Assembly: GCA_934119965.1 (NCBI GenBank)
Contig: CAKOTA010000001.1
Span: 73,049-137,048, forward strand
Direction: 5' to 3'
DNA: 64,000 bases
DNA from: an uncultured Bacilli bacterium
GTDB lineage: Bacteria > Bacillota_I > Bacilli_A > RF39 > UBA660
Below the pieces are notes generated by a model. It had not been told where the DNA came from. It saw nothing but the letters and a program-made list of their open reading frames with translations, and did not search any database. Each line of letters opens with the position of its first letter. Within the stretch, counting starts at the first letter, position 1. Of this stretch, positions 24,200 to 33,695 are shown piece by piece. A program made the position numbers and the translations under genes.

Positions 24200-25977
24200 T
24201 AACAAAAGGACAAAAAATAAATGATCGTTATCAAATTATTAGATCAATTGGTGAAGGTGGAATGGCTAATGTTTATTTAGCTTATGACACTATATTAGAT
24301 AGAAATGTTGCTGTCAAAGTATTAAGAGGTGATTTAGCAGGTGATGAAAAATTCGTAAGAAGATTTCAAAGAGAAGCTATATCTGCTAGTTCCTTATCTC
24401 ATCCTAATATTGTTGAAATGTATGATGTTGGTGAAGATGATGGAAAATACTTTATTGTAATGGAATACTTAGAAGGAGTAACATTAAAAAGTTTAATAAA
24501 AAAGAGAAAAAAACTTACTCTAGCTGAAGTCATTGATATAATGTTACAACTAACAAGTGGTATTGCTTGTGCTCATGAAAGTTATATAATTCATAGAGAT
24601 ATTAAACCTCAAAATATTTTAATGCTAGATAATGGTTTAGTAAAAATAACTGATTTTGGTATAGCTATGGCTTTAAATAATAGTGAGTTAACACAAACTA
24701 ACTCTGTAATGGGTAGTGTTCATTATTTGCCTCCAGAACAAGCAAATGGATCAGGAGCAACTGTTAAAAGTGATATTTATTCATTAGGAATATTAATGTT
24801 TGAAGCTCTAACAGGACAATTACCATTCAAAGGAGAAAATGCTGTTGAGATAGCTATTAAACAAATGAGAGATCCAATTCCAAGTGTTTGCGAAATGAAT
24901 CCTGAAATACCTCAAAGTATTGAAAACATCATTTTAAAAGCAACAGCTAAAAATCCTAAAAATAGATACGATAATGTTATGGAAATGCATGATGATATAG
25001 CAAGAGCTTTAGATAAAGATAGAAGAGATGAAAAGAAAATAACATTTATGTATCCAGAAACAGAATTTGAAGAAAAAGAATTACCTTCTAGAACTAAAAC
25101 TCAAGAAGAAAAAAGAAGTAAAGAAAAAGAAGAAAAAAAAGATAAAAAAATCAATAAATTTATAATGATTTTTGGCATAATAATTGCAGTAATAACAATA
25201 ATAGCAGTTTTGATATTTATAATATTAGGCAATAAAAAACCAAAAGATATTGAAATAATTGATGTATCTGATATGACAGTTGTAGCAGCCGAAAAAGAAT
25301 TAGAAAAATTAGGATTTATTGTTAATAGTGAAGTTAAAGAAAAAGCAAGTGATAAAATAATAGAAGGTAATGTTATTTCAACAGAACCAGCTATAGGTAG
25401 AACTGTAAAAGAAGGAACTAAAATAACATTAGTTGTTTCTAAAGGAACTGAAAAAATTGAAATTGAAGATTATACTAATAAAGATATAGATTCTGTAAAA
25501 TATATCTTAGAAAAAGCGGGAATTCATATTATTGAAGAAGAAAAAGAAATAACAAAAGATGATAATATTAAAGAAGGAACAATCGTTGAACAAGATATTA
25601 AAAAAGGTGAAAAACTAGGTAAGGGAGATTCTATTACTTTAACAGTTGCGAAAATAATTACAGTTTATCCTGACTTTGTAAATGAAGGATACACATTAGA
25701 TCAAGTAACATCATTCTGTGAAGATAATGGAATTGTTTTACAATCAACTGCTAAAGAAACAAGTGATTATAAAGAAAATACAATAATAACACAAAGTAGA
25801 ACAGCAGGTTCTAAAGTAGTAAAAGGAGTAACTTTAAGAGTAACATATGCTAAAGCACCAGCAAAAGTAGAAACTCCAAAAACAGATGATAAAACTGAAA
25901 CAACTAAAAATGACAAAACAGATGATAAAACAAATACAGATGATAAAAAAACAGATAAAGTTGAAACAATAGAATAG
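24196..25977 (+). CDS. prkC: PASTA-domain serine/threonine protein kinase
   Basis: A 593-residue membrane kinase that senses muropeptides or lipid II and phosphorylates cell-wall and translation proteins; in spore formers it also triggers germination. Kinase motifs: GEGGMANVYLA near residue 16, VAVKV, HRDIKPQNI near 135, ITDFGIAMA near 155, VMGSVHYLPPEQA. A basic linker is followed by one membrane helix (about 327-348, MIFGIIIAVITIIAVLIFI). Three PASTA domains follow at roughly 350-420, 420-490 and 490-560, then a Thr/Lys/Asp-rich tail. It overlaps prpC by four bases and precedes rsgA. Confidence 0.97.
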   Translation: MITKGQKINDRYQIIRSIGEGGMANVYLAYDTILDRNVAVKVLRGDLAGDEKFVRRFQREAISASSLSHPNIVEMYDVGEDDGKYFIVMEYLEGVTLKSLIKKRKKLTLAEVIDIMLQLTSGIACAHESYIIHRDIKPQNILMLDNGLVKITDFGIAMALNNSELTQTNSVMGSVHYLPPEQANGSGATVKSDIYSLGILMFEALTGQLPFKGENAVEIAIKQMRDPIPSVCEMNPEIPQSIENIILKATAKNPKNRYDNVMEMHDDIARALDKDRRDEKKITFMYPETEFEEKELPSRTKTQEEKRSKEKEEKKDKKINKFIMIFGIIIAVITIIAVLIFIILGNKKPKDIEIIDVSDMTVVAAEKELEKLGFIVNSEVKEKASDKIIEGNVISTEPAIGRTVKEGTKITLVVSKGTEKIEIEDYTNKDIDSVKYILEKAGIHIIEEEKEITKDDNIKEGTIVEQDIKKGEKLGKGDSITLTVAKIITVYPDFVNEGYTLDQVTSFCEDNGIVLQSTAKETSDYKENTIITQSRTAGSKVVKGVTLRVTYAKAPAKVETPKTDDKTETTKNDKTDDKTNTDDKKTDKVETIE

Positions 25978-25984
25978 GATAAAT

Positions 25985-26815
25985 ATGGAAGGAAAAATTA
26001 TAAAAATAATCAGTAATGATTATACTGTTTTAAGTAATAATTCTAACTATGTGTGTAAAAGTAGGGGAAAATTTAGAAATGTAAATATAACACCATTAGT
26101 TGGTGATGAAGTAGTATTTGATGAATTAAATAATTATATTTTAGAAGTAAAAAAAAGGAAAAATGAATTATTAAGGCCACCAGTCAGTAATATTGATAAT
26201 GCCTTAATTATAACTAATGTAAAACCTACTTTTAATACTAATCTTTTAGATAAATTATTATGTATAGTTGAATTTAATAATATTAAGCCTATAATATGTT
26301 TTACTAAATTAGATTTACTTAACGAAGAAGAACTTAATGATATAAAAAAATATATGGACTATTATAAAAAAATAGGTTATGAAGTATATGATAATAGAAA
26401 TATTGCAGAAATAAAGAAAATTTTTAAAAACAAAATAACTGTTTTAACTGGACAAAGTGGAGCTGGAAAATCTACTTTGTTAAATAAAATAGATCCAAAA
26501 TTAAATTTAAAAACTGACGAAATTTCGGTAGCACTTGGTAGAGGTAAACATACTACAAGACATGTTGAATTATTAGAAATAGAAGATGGTTTAGTAGCTG
26601 ATACTCCAGGATTTTCTAGTTTGGATTTTATTGGTATGACTAATGAAGATATAAGAGATAATTTTATTGAATTTAATTTATATAAAGAAGGATGTAAATA
26701 TAGAGATTGTATGCATTTAAATGAAGATGAATGTGGAATCAAAAGTAATCCCAATATAATTAAATCAAGATATGATAATTACAAAAACTTTGTTCAAAAT
26801 AATAAAAATAGGTGA
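25985..26815 (+). CDS. rsgA: Ribosome small-subunit assembly GTPase
   Basis: A 276-residue circularly permuted GTPase that helps mature the 30S subunit. An OB-fold opens the protein (DYTVLSNNSNYVCKSRGKFR). The permuted G motifs appear as G4 FTKLDL near residue 104, G1 TGQSGAGKSTLLN near 158, and G3 DTPGF near residue 206. The zinc module CKYRDCMHLNEDECGI is near residue 238. Length is slightly short compared with 290-300 in Bacillus but complete. Its TGA stop is an ordinary stop, one sign that the standard bacterial code is used. Confidence 0.96.
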   Translation: MEGKIIKIISNDYTVLSNNSNYVCKSRGKFRNVNITPLVGDEVVFDELNNYILEVKKRKNELLRPPVSNIDNALIITNVKPTFNTNLLDKLLCIVEFNNIKPIICFTKLDLLNEEELNDIKKYMDYYKKIGYEVYDNRNIAEIKKIFKNKITVLTGQSGAGKSTLLNKIDPKLNLKTDEISVALGRGKHTTRHVELLEIEDGLVADTPGFSSLDFIGMTNEDIRDNFIEFNLYKEGCKYRDCMHLNEDECGIKSNPNIIKSRYDNYKNFVQNNKNR

Positions 26816-26819
26816 TGTT

Positions 26820-27449
26820 ATGAAAATATCCGGATCAATATTAAAAATAAAAAATGATAAAAATAGAATAGAAGAAATAATTGATAGTGGAATTGATTAT
26901 TTACATTTAGATGTAATGGATGGAATATTTGTAGATAATATATCTTTACAATATAATGAATGTGATAAAATAAAAGAATTATTTAAAATTCCTTTAGATA
27001 TCCATTTGATGGTTCAAAATCCTATTAATTACATTAAAGATTTTATAAAACTGGAACCAAAATATATTTCATTTCATATTGAAGCAAAAGATATTGATAA
27101 ATGTATTGATTATATAAAAAAAACGAATACTCTAGTTGGACTTGCAATAAATCCTACTACCAAACTAGAAAAAATATTACCATATTTAGAAAAAGTAGAT
27201 TTAATTCTAGTGATGAGTGTTGAACCTGGATATGGTGGTCAAGCTTTTATAAAAAGTTCATTAGAAAGAATAAACTATTTAAATGAATATCGAATTAAAA
27301 ATAATCTAAAATTTAAAATTGAAGTAGATGGTGGAATTAATATTGATAATATCAAAAAAATAAATAGTGACATTGTAGTTATAGGTAGTGGCATAACTGA
27401 TAGTGATAATTATAAAGAACAAGTAAATAGAATAAAGGGGTTATTATGA
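26820..27449 (+). CDS. rpe: Ribulose-phosphate 3-epimerase
   Basis: A 209-residue TIM-barrel enzyme of the pentose phosphate pathway that interconverts ribulose 5-phosphate and xylulose 5-phosphate. Motifs: LHLDVMDGIFVDN near residue 33, with the metal and catalytic Asp; LDIHLMV near 64; VEPGYGGQAFI near 138; VDGGIN near 171. The frame is open upstream inside rsgA, but the ATG at 26820 follows AGGTGATGTT and gives the normal start. It overlaps the following lipoprotein gene by four bases. Several other members of the pathway are not in this window. Confidence 0.96.
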   Translation: MKISGSILKIKNDKNRIEEIIDSGIDYLHLDVMDGIFVDNISLQYNECDKIKELFKIPLDIHLMVQNPINYIKDFIKLEPKYISFHIEAKDIDKCIDYIKKTNTLVGLAINPTTKLEKILPYLEKVDLILVMSVEPGYGGQAFIKSSLERINYLNEYRIKNNLKFKIEVDGGINIDNIKKINSDIVVIGSGITDSDNYKEQVNRIKGLL

Positions 27450-27832
27450 AAAAAATAATTTTAGTAATTCTAAGTTTAGTATTAATAACAGGATGTGGCA
27501 AAAAAGAAGTGCAAGAAACCATTGAAACAAACAAGGTAAATTTAAATGAATTAGTTATTGAAGAAAAACAAGTGAATGATTTAATTTTTAAAAACACATC
27601 TATGATATATGAACAAGGAATTACTACATTTAAAACTTTAATTGTTAATAATGGAATAGATATTGAAATAAAAAATATTTACATTGATTGTTATAGTAAA
27701 AATGGCCTAAAAATATTAACCTTAAAAAAAGAAGTAAATAAAGTTATAAAAAATAAAGAAAATTTTCAAATTGCAGTCGCAACCGATATAGATTTGACTG
27801 ATATATATGAAATTAAATATAATCTAGATTAG
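27446..27832 (+). CDS. Small lipoprotein with FxLYD-like domain
   Basis: A 128-residue lipoprotein: signal peptide with lipobox LITGC at residues 13-17, followed by a single beta-rich domain. The pattern TFKTLIVNNGIDIEIKNIYIDCYSKNGLKI resembles FxLYD-type small domains that occur in Firmicute lipoproteins. It starts within the last bases of rpe (ATGA overlap) and is followed 10 bases later by a pseudopilin gene. Function is unknown; the position suggests an envelope role, not a pentose phosphate one. Confidence 0.8.
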   Translation: MKKIILVILSLVLITGCGKKEVQETIETNKVNLNELVIEEKQVNDLIFKNTSMIYEQGITTFKTLIVNNGIDIEIKNIYIDCYSKNGLKILTLKKEVNKVIKNKENFQIAVATDIDLTDIYEIKYNLD

Positions 27833-27842
27833 TGGTGATAAT

Positions 27843-29657
27843 ATGAATAAAAAAGGGTTTACATTGCTTGAATTAATTTTAGTAATACTAGTTCTTTCTG
27901 TGGCATTTATTTTATCAATACCTAAGGTATTAAAAATTATAGAAAATTCAAAATATAAAACTTTCATTACAGGAGTTAGAAATACGATAGATGCTGTTGA
28001 TTTATATATAGCTGAAAACAAATTTATGAACATTCCAGAACAAGGAATATATATTGAAGATCTTGATAAAAATGTGTTGAAAAACAACGATTATGATTCA
28101 GGATTAATAATTAGAAGGAAAGAACAAATTGAAGTAGTTAATTTAAAACTAGGAAATTATTGTGCTAAAGGAAATAAGCAAAACTTAATAACCACTGATA
28201 AAGGTTGTGGTGCTCTAGATGAAACAAATCCTTCGAAGGTAGATATATTTGTTAAAAATGAAACAAGTGAATATTTATATTTGGTTATTGGGGGGTATGA
28301 TGAAGAATCAGAAATAGTTAAATATGAACTTAGCATTGATAATAAAAAATATTATACAAATAAGGATAAAGGATATAATGTATTTGAGATTAAAAAAGAT
28401 GATAAAAAACATTCTTATAAAGCTAGAGTTACTAATGAAGCAGGTCTAACCCTTGAAAGTAAATTAAAATCATTTGATACTGAATCGGAAACTATAATGT
28501 GCACAAGTGAAAATATAAATTATAATAAAAAAATTACTTGTCATTCAGAAAATATTCCACTTGAATATAATTTGTTTTCTGAAAACAAAAATATTAAGAT
28601 AGAGAAAGATAATAATATTGATATTAATATATTGGGTATCGATAAATTATTAAATGAAAATATACCGGTTTTAGAAGAAAATATGATTCCAATTATATAT
28701 GAAAATGAAAAATGGGTAATAGCTGATAGAAATACTATTTATTGGGATTATGCTAATAAAATATGGGCGAATGCAGTAATAACTAAAAAGAATCAGGATA
28801 TTAACGATCCTAATAGTAAGTCAAGAGAATACTATTTAAGTAAAGATGCTATAGGTGAAGAAATAAATGAAAATGATATAATTGGTTATTATGTATGGAT
28901 ACCAAAATATAGCTATGATGTTTGGAATAATGCTGGAATTGATATAAAAAAAGAAGACAAAGGAATTACAAATATCAATATCAAATTTGATAATTCAAAT
29001 ATTCATAAAGCATTTTTATATAATGAAAATGAAACTGGTTTTTGGGTAAGTAAGTATGAAGCCAGTGTTGACAATACTTCTAATTGTGCCTTATCACCAA
29101 ACATTAATAATTGTAATCTTGATTCATTAGATTTATATTTCAAACCAAGTAATAATATACTAAAAAATATTTCTATTTCAAATGCGTATGATTCAATTAT
29201 CAATTTGAATAATAAAATTAAAGTTTCAAATACTCATTTATTAACAAATCTTGAGTGGGGAGCAATTACTTATTTAGCGCATTCCAAATATGGAATTGGT
29301 ACTAACATTAAAGAAGAAACAACAACAGGAAATCCAACTGGTGTATATAATATGGGAGTTGGTCCTGAATTTGTAATGGGAAACTTTAATAATGATTTAG
29401 GTTATGATGAAGTTGATAATTCGGGATTTAAAGAGTTTCCTACTGAATATATCGATATATATAAATCATCAAGTATCAAAGGAAGAATCTTAGGGGATGC
29501 AACTGGCGAAACTGAAAATTGGTACGATAGTGCACATGAATTTATAAATGGCAATTATCCATTTATAATAAGAGGAACAAATAGTATATTTGACTTTTCA
29601 AATAGTTCTGGAAGCGCTAACCAAAATATTTCATTTAGAATGACTATAAGTAGATAA
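27843..29657 (+). CDS. Pseudopilin-type protein with lectin/FGE-like C-terminal domain
   Basis: A 604-residue protein that opens with a class III (prepilin) signal: a short basic leader MNKKG, then FTLLELILVILVLSVAFIL, with the Gly before the Phe and the Glu at +5 as prepilin peptidase requires. A long region of about 350 residues of mixed strands includes a Gly-rich VIGGYDEES segment. The last ~250 residues (WVSKYEASV ... LTNLEWGAITYLAHSKYG ... PFIIRGTN ... ISFRMTISR) look like the formylglycine-generating-enzyme/C-type-lectin fold seen in phage adhesins. It probably displays a binding domain on a pilus or pseudopilus. No pilus assembly ATPase or prepilin peptidase is in the window. Confidence 0.82.
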   Translation: MNKKGFTLLELILVILVLSVAFILSIPKVLKIIENSKYKTFITGVRNTIDAVDLYIAENKFMNIPEQGIYIEDLDKNVLKNNDYDSGLIIRRKEQIEVVNLKLGNYCAKGNKQNLITTDKGCGALDETNPSKVDIFVKNETSEYLYLVIGGYDEESEIVKYELSIDNKKYYTNKDKGYNVFEIKKDDKKHSYKARVTNEAGLTLESKLKSFDTESETIMCTSENINYNKKITCHSENIPLEYNLFSENKNIKIEKDNNIDINILGIDKLLNENIPVLEENMIPIIYENEKWVIADRNTIYWDYANKIWANAVITKKNQDINDPNSKSREYYLSKDAIGEEINENDIIGYYVWIPKYSYDVWNNAGIDIKKEDKGITNINIKFDNSNIHKAFLYNENETGFWVSKYEASVDNTSNCALSPNINNCNLDSLDLYFKPSNNILKNISISNAYDSIINLNNKIKVSNTHLLTNLEWGAITYLAHSKYGIGTNIKEETTTGNPTGVYNMGVGPEFVMGNFNNDLGYDEVDNSGFKEFPTEYIDIYKSSSIKGRILGDATGETENWYDSAHEFINGNYPFIIRGTNSIFDFSNSSGSANQNISFRMTISR

Positions 29658-29686
29658 AAATGATAAAATTTGTTATCATTTTTATT
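29656..29686 (+). terminator. Intrinsic terminator of the rlmN-to-pseudopilin operon
   Basis: AAAAATGATAA / TTATCATTTTT with an AATTTG loop, overlapping the stop codon of the pseudopilin gene. Confidence 0.85.
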
Positions 29687-29714
29687 TGTATTAAAATTAA
29701 CAATGTGCTATAAT
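29686..29714 (+). promoter_or_regulatory. Promoter of the DUF2207 gene
   Basis: TTGTAT (29686-29691), 17 bases, TATAAT (29709-29714) with TG at the extended -10 position. Confidence 0.65.
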
Positions 29715-29743
29715 TAATACATAATAGGGATGTGGTTAGTGAT

Positions 29744-31525
29744 ATGATAAAGAAAATATTGTATGTTTGTACATTGTTTTTATTGGCTCCAATAATTGGA
29801 AATGCAGCTTCTACGGAAATTGTCGGAATCGAATCAATAATTAATGTAGAAAAAAATAGAACAGCTACTGTTGAAGAAAAGATAGACTTGTATATTATCG
29901 ACAAAGTAAATGAGTTTGAAAAAATTCTTGATAAGAAAAATTTTGTCTATCGTAAAGATGGTACTAAAGCATACCTTGATTCTAAATTAGAAAACATTTC
30001 TTCTAAAAAATTAATAAGTACAAATTCAACTAATAAACAAGAATTTGTTAAATTAAAACTAGATGGAGAAAAAGACACAATAGAAACAATAAATTTAAAA
30101 TATAAGTATAACTTAGGAAAAGATACTTCAAAAAAATATGATGAATTTTATTATGAAATTCTTAATAATGATAATGTTGCCTCAAATATTAGTTTTGAAA
30201 TAACATTACCTAAAGATGCCAAAATTAATAAAGTAGAATTTTCTATTAATGATAAATATAATTTATCTAAAGATGATGTAACATACACAATTGAGAATAA
30301 TATTATAACGGGTTATCTAAACATTATGTTAAATGAAAATGAAAAATTTATAGTAAGAGTAGAATTACCAGACAAATATTTTTCTAATGTAAAAGATAAT
30401 TTCAATTACTTATCATATTTATATTTAATATTTCCAATTATTACATTATTTGTAATTGTTACATACTGGTCTAAATATGCGAAAAAAAATAAATTCAAAT
30501 GTGCAATAACAAATAAAATACCAAATAATTTTGATCCTGTTGAGGTTGCTTATTTGTATAAAGGCCTAACCGAAGAAACTGATCTAGTTACAGATTTATT
30601 GTATTTAGCTAATAATGGCTATTTAAAAATAGAAGAAAATGAAGATGGCTATAAACTAGGGAATGAAAATACATTTAAATTTATTAAAATAAAAGAATAT
30701 GACAAGAATAATGCAATCCAAAAACTATTGTTCGAAGGAATTTTTAAAGAAAAAGAAATAGCAGAACTTAAAGATATCGAATATGGTTATAGTAGAAAAA
30801 TAATTGATGCAAAAAAAATGATTGATAACAAAGATAATAAATTGAAATTATTTAATATTGATATCAACAAAATTAGAAAAATATCTTTAATGTTATTAGC
30901 AATCAGTGTTTTGATATTAAATATTGAACCAATTAAACAGTTAACAAATTCATACCTTTTAATTCCGGTAGCTGCATTATTAATGGCAATTGGTTTAACA
31001 ATTATATTTATATTAAACAATAAAGGTTTCTTCAAAAAAATACTTGGTTTTATATTATTAATTGGTATAACAGTAATTGATGTTTATGCTTTACTTGGTC
31101 AAACTCAATTATTAATTATATTATCATTAGAATTGATATTAGTATTGATTTCAATTATTGTATATAAAAAAATACCAGACAGAACATTGTTTGGAAATAA
31201 AAAATTAGCTGAAATGAAAGCTTTTAAAATTGGATTATTGAGTATGACACCAAAACAAATAGAAGAAGAAATGAAAACGAATAACAACTATTTCTATGAT
31301 ATTATGCCATATGCAATTGTTTTAGGAATAGCAAATGAATGGATAATTAAAGGTAAAAATATAATAAAAGAACCACCTTATTGGCACATTACTGAAGAAA
31401 AATTTGATATAAATAGAGAAATGAGATTCTTTAAAAATGTTATATATACTACATCAAAAGTGATGATTAAAGCGATATATGCAAAAAAGGATTCAGGTCA
31501 AATTGAATATAAAAAATTTAAATAA
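29744..31525 (+). CDS. DUF2207-type membrane protein
   Basis: A 593-residue envelope protein. A signal peptide (MIKKILYVCTLFLLAPIIGNAAS) is followed by a beta-rich outer domain at residues 25-220 with GIESIINVEKNRTATVEEKIDLYI, typical of DUF2207. A membrane helix lies near 225-243 (YLIFPIITLFVIVTYW). Then comes a cytoplasmic winged-helix-like part with PNNFDPVEVAYLYKGL, and four more membrane helices at 385-475. The tail is charged. The GTG at 29732 overlaps the ribosome binding site; the ATG at 29744 is used. The function of the family is unknown. It has its own promoter and terminator. Confidence 0.85.
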   Translation: MIKKILYVCTLFLLAPIIGNAASTEIVGIESIINVEKNRTATVEEKIDLYIIDKVNEFEKILDKKNFVYRKDGTKAYLDSKLENISSKKLISTNSTNKQEFVKLKLDGEKDTIETINLKYKYNLGKDTSKKYDEFYYEILNNDNVASNISFEITLPKDAKINKVEFSINDKYNLSKDDVTYTIENNIITGYLNIMLNENEKFIVRVELPDKYFSNVKDNFNYLSYLYLIFPIITLFVIVTYWSKYAKKNKFKCAITNKIPNNFDPVEVAYLYKGLTEETDLVTDLLYLANNGYLKIEENEDGYKLGNENTFKFIKIKEYDKNNAIQKLLFEGIFKEKEIAELKDIEYGYSRKIIDAKKMIDNKDNKLKLFNIDINKIRKISLMLLAISVLILNIEPIKQLTNSYLLIPVAALLMAIGLTIIFILNNKGFFKKILGFILLIGITVIDVYALLGQTQLLIILSLELILVLISIIVYKKIPDRTLFGNKKLAEMKAFKIGLLSMTPKQIEEEMKTNNNYFYDIMPYAIVLGIANEWIIKGKNIIKEPPYWHITEEKFDINREMRFFKNVIYTTSKVMIKAIYAKKDSGQIEYKKFK

Positions 31526-31552
31526 AGATTTGTTTAAAAAAACAAATCTTTT
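31524..31552 (+). terminator. Intrinsic terminator
   Basis: AAAGATTTGTTT / AAACAAATCTTT with an A-rich loop, overlapping the stop codon of the DUF2207 gene. Confidence 0.8.
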
Positions 31553-31574
31553 AGTGTTTTTAACATAAAAATCC

Positions 31575-31604
31575 TTGTATTTTCATATAATATTATGCTA
31601 TAAT
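31575..31604 (+). promoter_or_regulatory. Promoter of rpsB
   Basis: TTGTAT (31575-31580), 18 bases, TATAAT (31599-31604) preceded by TGC (extended -10). Confidence 0.7.
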
Positions 31605-31634
31605 ACTAATGGCTTTTTCAAATAAGCACATTAT

Positions 31635-31673
31635 GAATTCTTATATCGGTGCTCTAAAGAGTGGTATAAGTTC
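31635..31673 (+). promoter_or_regulatory. Hairpin in the rpsB 5' leader (possible autoregulatory site)
   Basis: The leader between promoter and rpsB is about 100 bases. It folds as GAA-bulge-CTTATA pairing with TATAAG-TTC, with an inner CTCT/AGAG stem. Ribosomal protein S2 controls its own mRNA in other bacteria through leader structures, so this may be the binding site; no family match is claimed. Confidence 0.35.
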
Positions 31674-31710
31674 GAAGTAATGGAAGAAATAACAAAAGGA
31701 GGAAAGAAAA

Positions 31711-32724
31711 ATGGCAGTAGTGTCAATGAGTTATTTATTAGAAGCAGGTGTTCACTTTGGTCATCAAACTAAAAGATGGAACCCTAAAATGAAAGAATAC
31801 ATTTTTACATCAAGAGATGATATTTATATTATCGACTTACAAAAAACAGCAAAAATGATTGAGGAAGCTTATGCAGCTTTAAAAACTATCGTTGCTAACG
31901 GTGGTAAAGTATTATTTGTTGGAACTAGAAAACAAGCTAGTGAAGCAATAAGAGAAGAAGCATTAAGAAGTGAATCATATTATGTAGATGAAAGATGGTT
32001 AGGTGGAACATTAACTAACTTTAGAACAATTAGAAAAAGAGTTAAAAGATTAGAAGATATTGAAAGAATGGAAAAAGATGGTACATTCGATAAACTACCT
32101 AAAAAAGAAGTATTTGGTCTAAAAAAAGAATATGATAAATTAAATAAATTATTATGTGGAATTAGAAATATGAATAAATTACCACAAGCTATATTTATAG
32201 TAGATCCTTCTAAAGAAGAAATCGCTATAAGAGAAGCAAGAAAATTAAATATTCCAGTATTTGGTATTGTAGATACAAACTGTGATCCAGATATGGTTGA
32301 TTATGTAATTCCAGGTAATGATGATGCTATTAGAGCAGTAAAATTAATAACTGGTGTTATGGCTAATGCAATCGTAGAAGCTAATGGTGGTAAATTAGTT
32401 GACTATGTTAAAGAAGAAGATTCAAAAAGTGCTGAAAGCATTATGGAAAGAGCATTAGAAACAGTTAAAAGAAAAGAAGACAGACCAAGAAGAAATTTTG
32501 ATAATAAAAATAATAAAAAATCTTTCGATAAAAATGTAAAAAAAGAAAATCCTAAAAAAGAAATAGCTAAAGAAGAAGTAAAAGAAGTTAAAGTTGAAAA
32601 AAAAGAAGAAAAAGCTGATTTAACTAAATTAACAGTTTCTGAACTTCGTGATATGGCAAAAGCTAAAGAAATAAAAGGATACTCAACAATGAAAAAAGCA
32701 GAGCTTTTAGAAGCTTTAAAATAA
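31711..32724 (+). CDS. rpsB: Ribosomal protein S2 with C-terminal Rho_N-like extension
   Basis: S2 is part of the small ribosomal subunit. The core at residues 1-235 is canonical: [43 protein letters not shown] and the [19 protein letters not shown] segment. The protein is 337 residues, about 80-90 longer than usual. The extra part is a Lys/Glu-rich linker (about 245-300) and a terminal [19 protein letters not shown] segment with KKAELLEAL, which fits a Rho_N/SAP-like helix-extended-helix nucleic-acid-binding module. It has an ideal AAAGGAGG ribosome binding site. tsf follows after a hairpin. Confidence 0.97.
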   Translation: MAVVSMSYLLEAGVHFGHQTKRWNPKMKEYIFTSRDDIYIIDLQKTAKMIEEAYAALKTIVANGGKVLFVGTRKQASEAIREEALRSESYYVDERWLGGTLTNFRTIRKRVKRLEDIERMEKDGTFDKLPKKEVFGLKKEYDKLNKLLCGIRNMNKLPQAIFIVDPSKEEIAIREARKLNIPVFGIVDTNCDPDMVDYVIPGNDDAIRAVKLITGVMANAIVEANGGKLVDYVKEEDSKSAESIMERALETVKRKEDRPRRNFDNKNNKKSFDKNVKKENPKKEIAKEEVKEVKVEKKEEKADLTKLTVSELRDMAKAKEIKGYSTMKKAELLEALK

Positions 32725-32728
32725 AAAG

Positions 32729-32755
32729 AAAGATGATTATTTATTAATCATCTTT
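32729..32755 (+). other. Hairpin between rpsB and tsf
   Basis: AAAGATGATT pairs with AATCATCTTT. There is no T tail, so it is more likely an RNA-processing or mRNA-stability element, or a leaky attenuator, than a full terminator. Confidence 0.5.
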
Positions 32756-32777
32756 AACTTTAAAAAGGAGGAAAATT

Positions 32778-33656
32778 ATGATAAGTGCTAGTTTAGTAAA
32801 AGAACTAAGAGAAAAAACTGGAGCTGGAATGCTAGACTGTAAAAAAGCATTAGAAGCAACAGATGCAAATATTGATGCAGCAATTGATTGGTTAAGAGAA
32901 AAAGGAATTTCAAAAGCAGCAAAAAAATCAGATAGAATTGCTGCAGAAGGTGTAGCTGAAATTAAAATAGATGGTAATGTAGCTGCAATCGTTGAAGTTA
33001 ATTCTGAAACAGATTTCGTTGCTAAAAACGAAGAATTTAAATCAATGGTAGATACAATTCTTAATACAATTTTAAGTTCAAACGCATCAACAGTAGAAGA
33101 ATTATTACAAGAAAAAACAGAAGCAGGAGAAACAATAGAAAACCTAATTGTATCAAAAACTGCAACAATTGGTGAGAAATTATCATTAAGAAGATTTGCT
33201 AAAGTAACTAAAACTGATAGTGAATCATTTGGTGAATATATTCATATGGGTGGTAAAATTGCTGTTTTAACACTTTTAGATGGTGCTAATAGCGAAGTTG
33301 CTAAAGAAGTATCAATGCATGCAGCAGCAATGAGACCAATGTATGTTAAATCTACAAATGTTCCAACAGATGTTTTAGATAAAGAAAAAGCAATAATGAG
33401 AGAACAATTAATAAATGAAGGTAAACCAGAAGATAGAATCGAAAATATCTTAGTAGGAAAAGTAAAAAAATATTATGAAGAAGTTTGCTTAGAAAACCAA
33501 ATTTTCGTAAAGGCTGAAAATAAAGAAACAGTTGGTGATTTCGTTGCTAAAAATGGAGGATCAATCATTAATATGATTCGTTTCGAAGTTGGCGAAGGAA
33601 TGGAAAAAAGAGAAGAAAATTTTGCAGAAGAAGTAGCAAAACAAATAAATGGATAA
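32778..33656 (+). CDS. tsf: Elongation factor Ts
   Basis: A 292-residue guanine-nucleotide exchange factor for EF-Tu. The N-terminal UBA-like domain reads LVKELREKTGAGMLDCKKAL. The core signature EVNSETDFVAKNEEF near residue 75 contains the TDFV motif that contacts EF-Tu. The C-terminal part (MHAAAMRPMYV, EDRIENILVGKVKKYYEEVCL) is complete. Length is normal. The ribosome binding site is AAAGGAGG. pyrH, which normally comes next before frr, is missing from this position. Confidence 0.97.
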   Translation: MISASLVKELREKTGAGMLDCKKALEATDANIDAAIDWLREKGISKAAKKSDRIAAEGVAEIKIDGNVAAIVEVNSETDFVAKNEEFKSMVDTILNTILSSNASTVEELLQEKTEAGETIENLIVSKTATIGEKLSLRRFAKVTKTDSESFGEYIHMGGKIAVLTLLDGANSEVAKEVSMHAAAMRPMYVKSTNVPTDVLDKEKAIMREQLINEGKPEDRIENILVGKVKKYYEEVCLENQIFVKAENKETVGDFVAKNGGSIINMIRFEVGEGMEKREENFAEEVAKQING

Positions 33657-33674
33657 GGATTTCTTATCCTTTTA
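33651..33674 (+). terminator. Intrinsic terminator of rpsB-tsf
   Basis: GGATAAG / CTTATCC with a 5-base loop and T tail, overlapping the tsf stop codon. Confidence 0.8.
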
Positions 33675-33695
33675 ATTTTAAAGAAAGGACAATCT

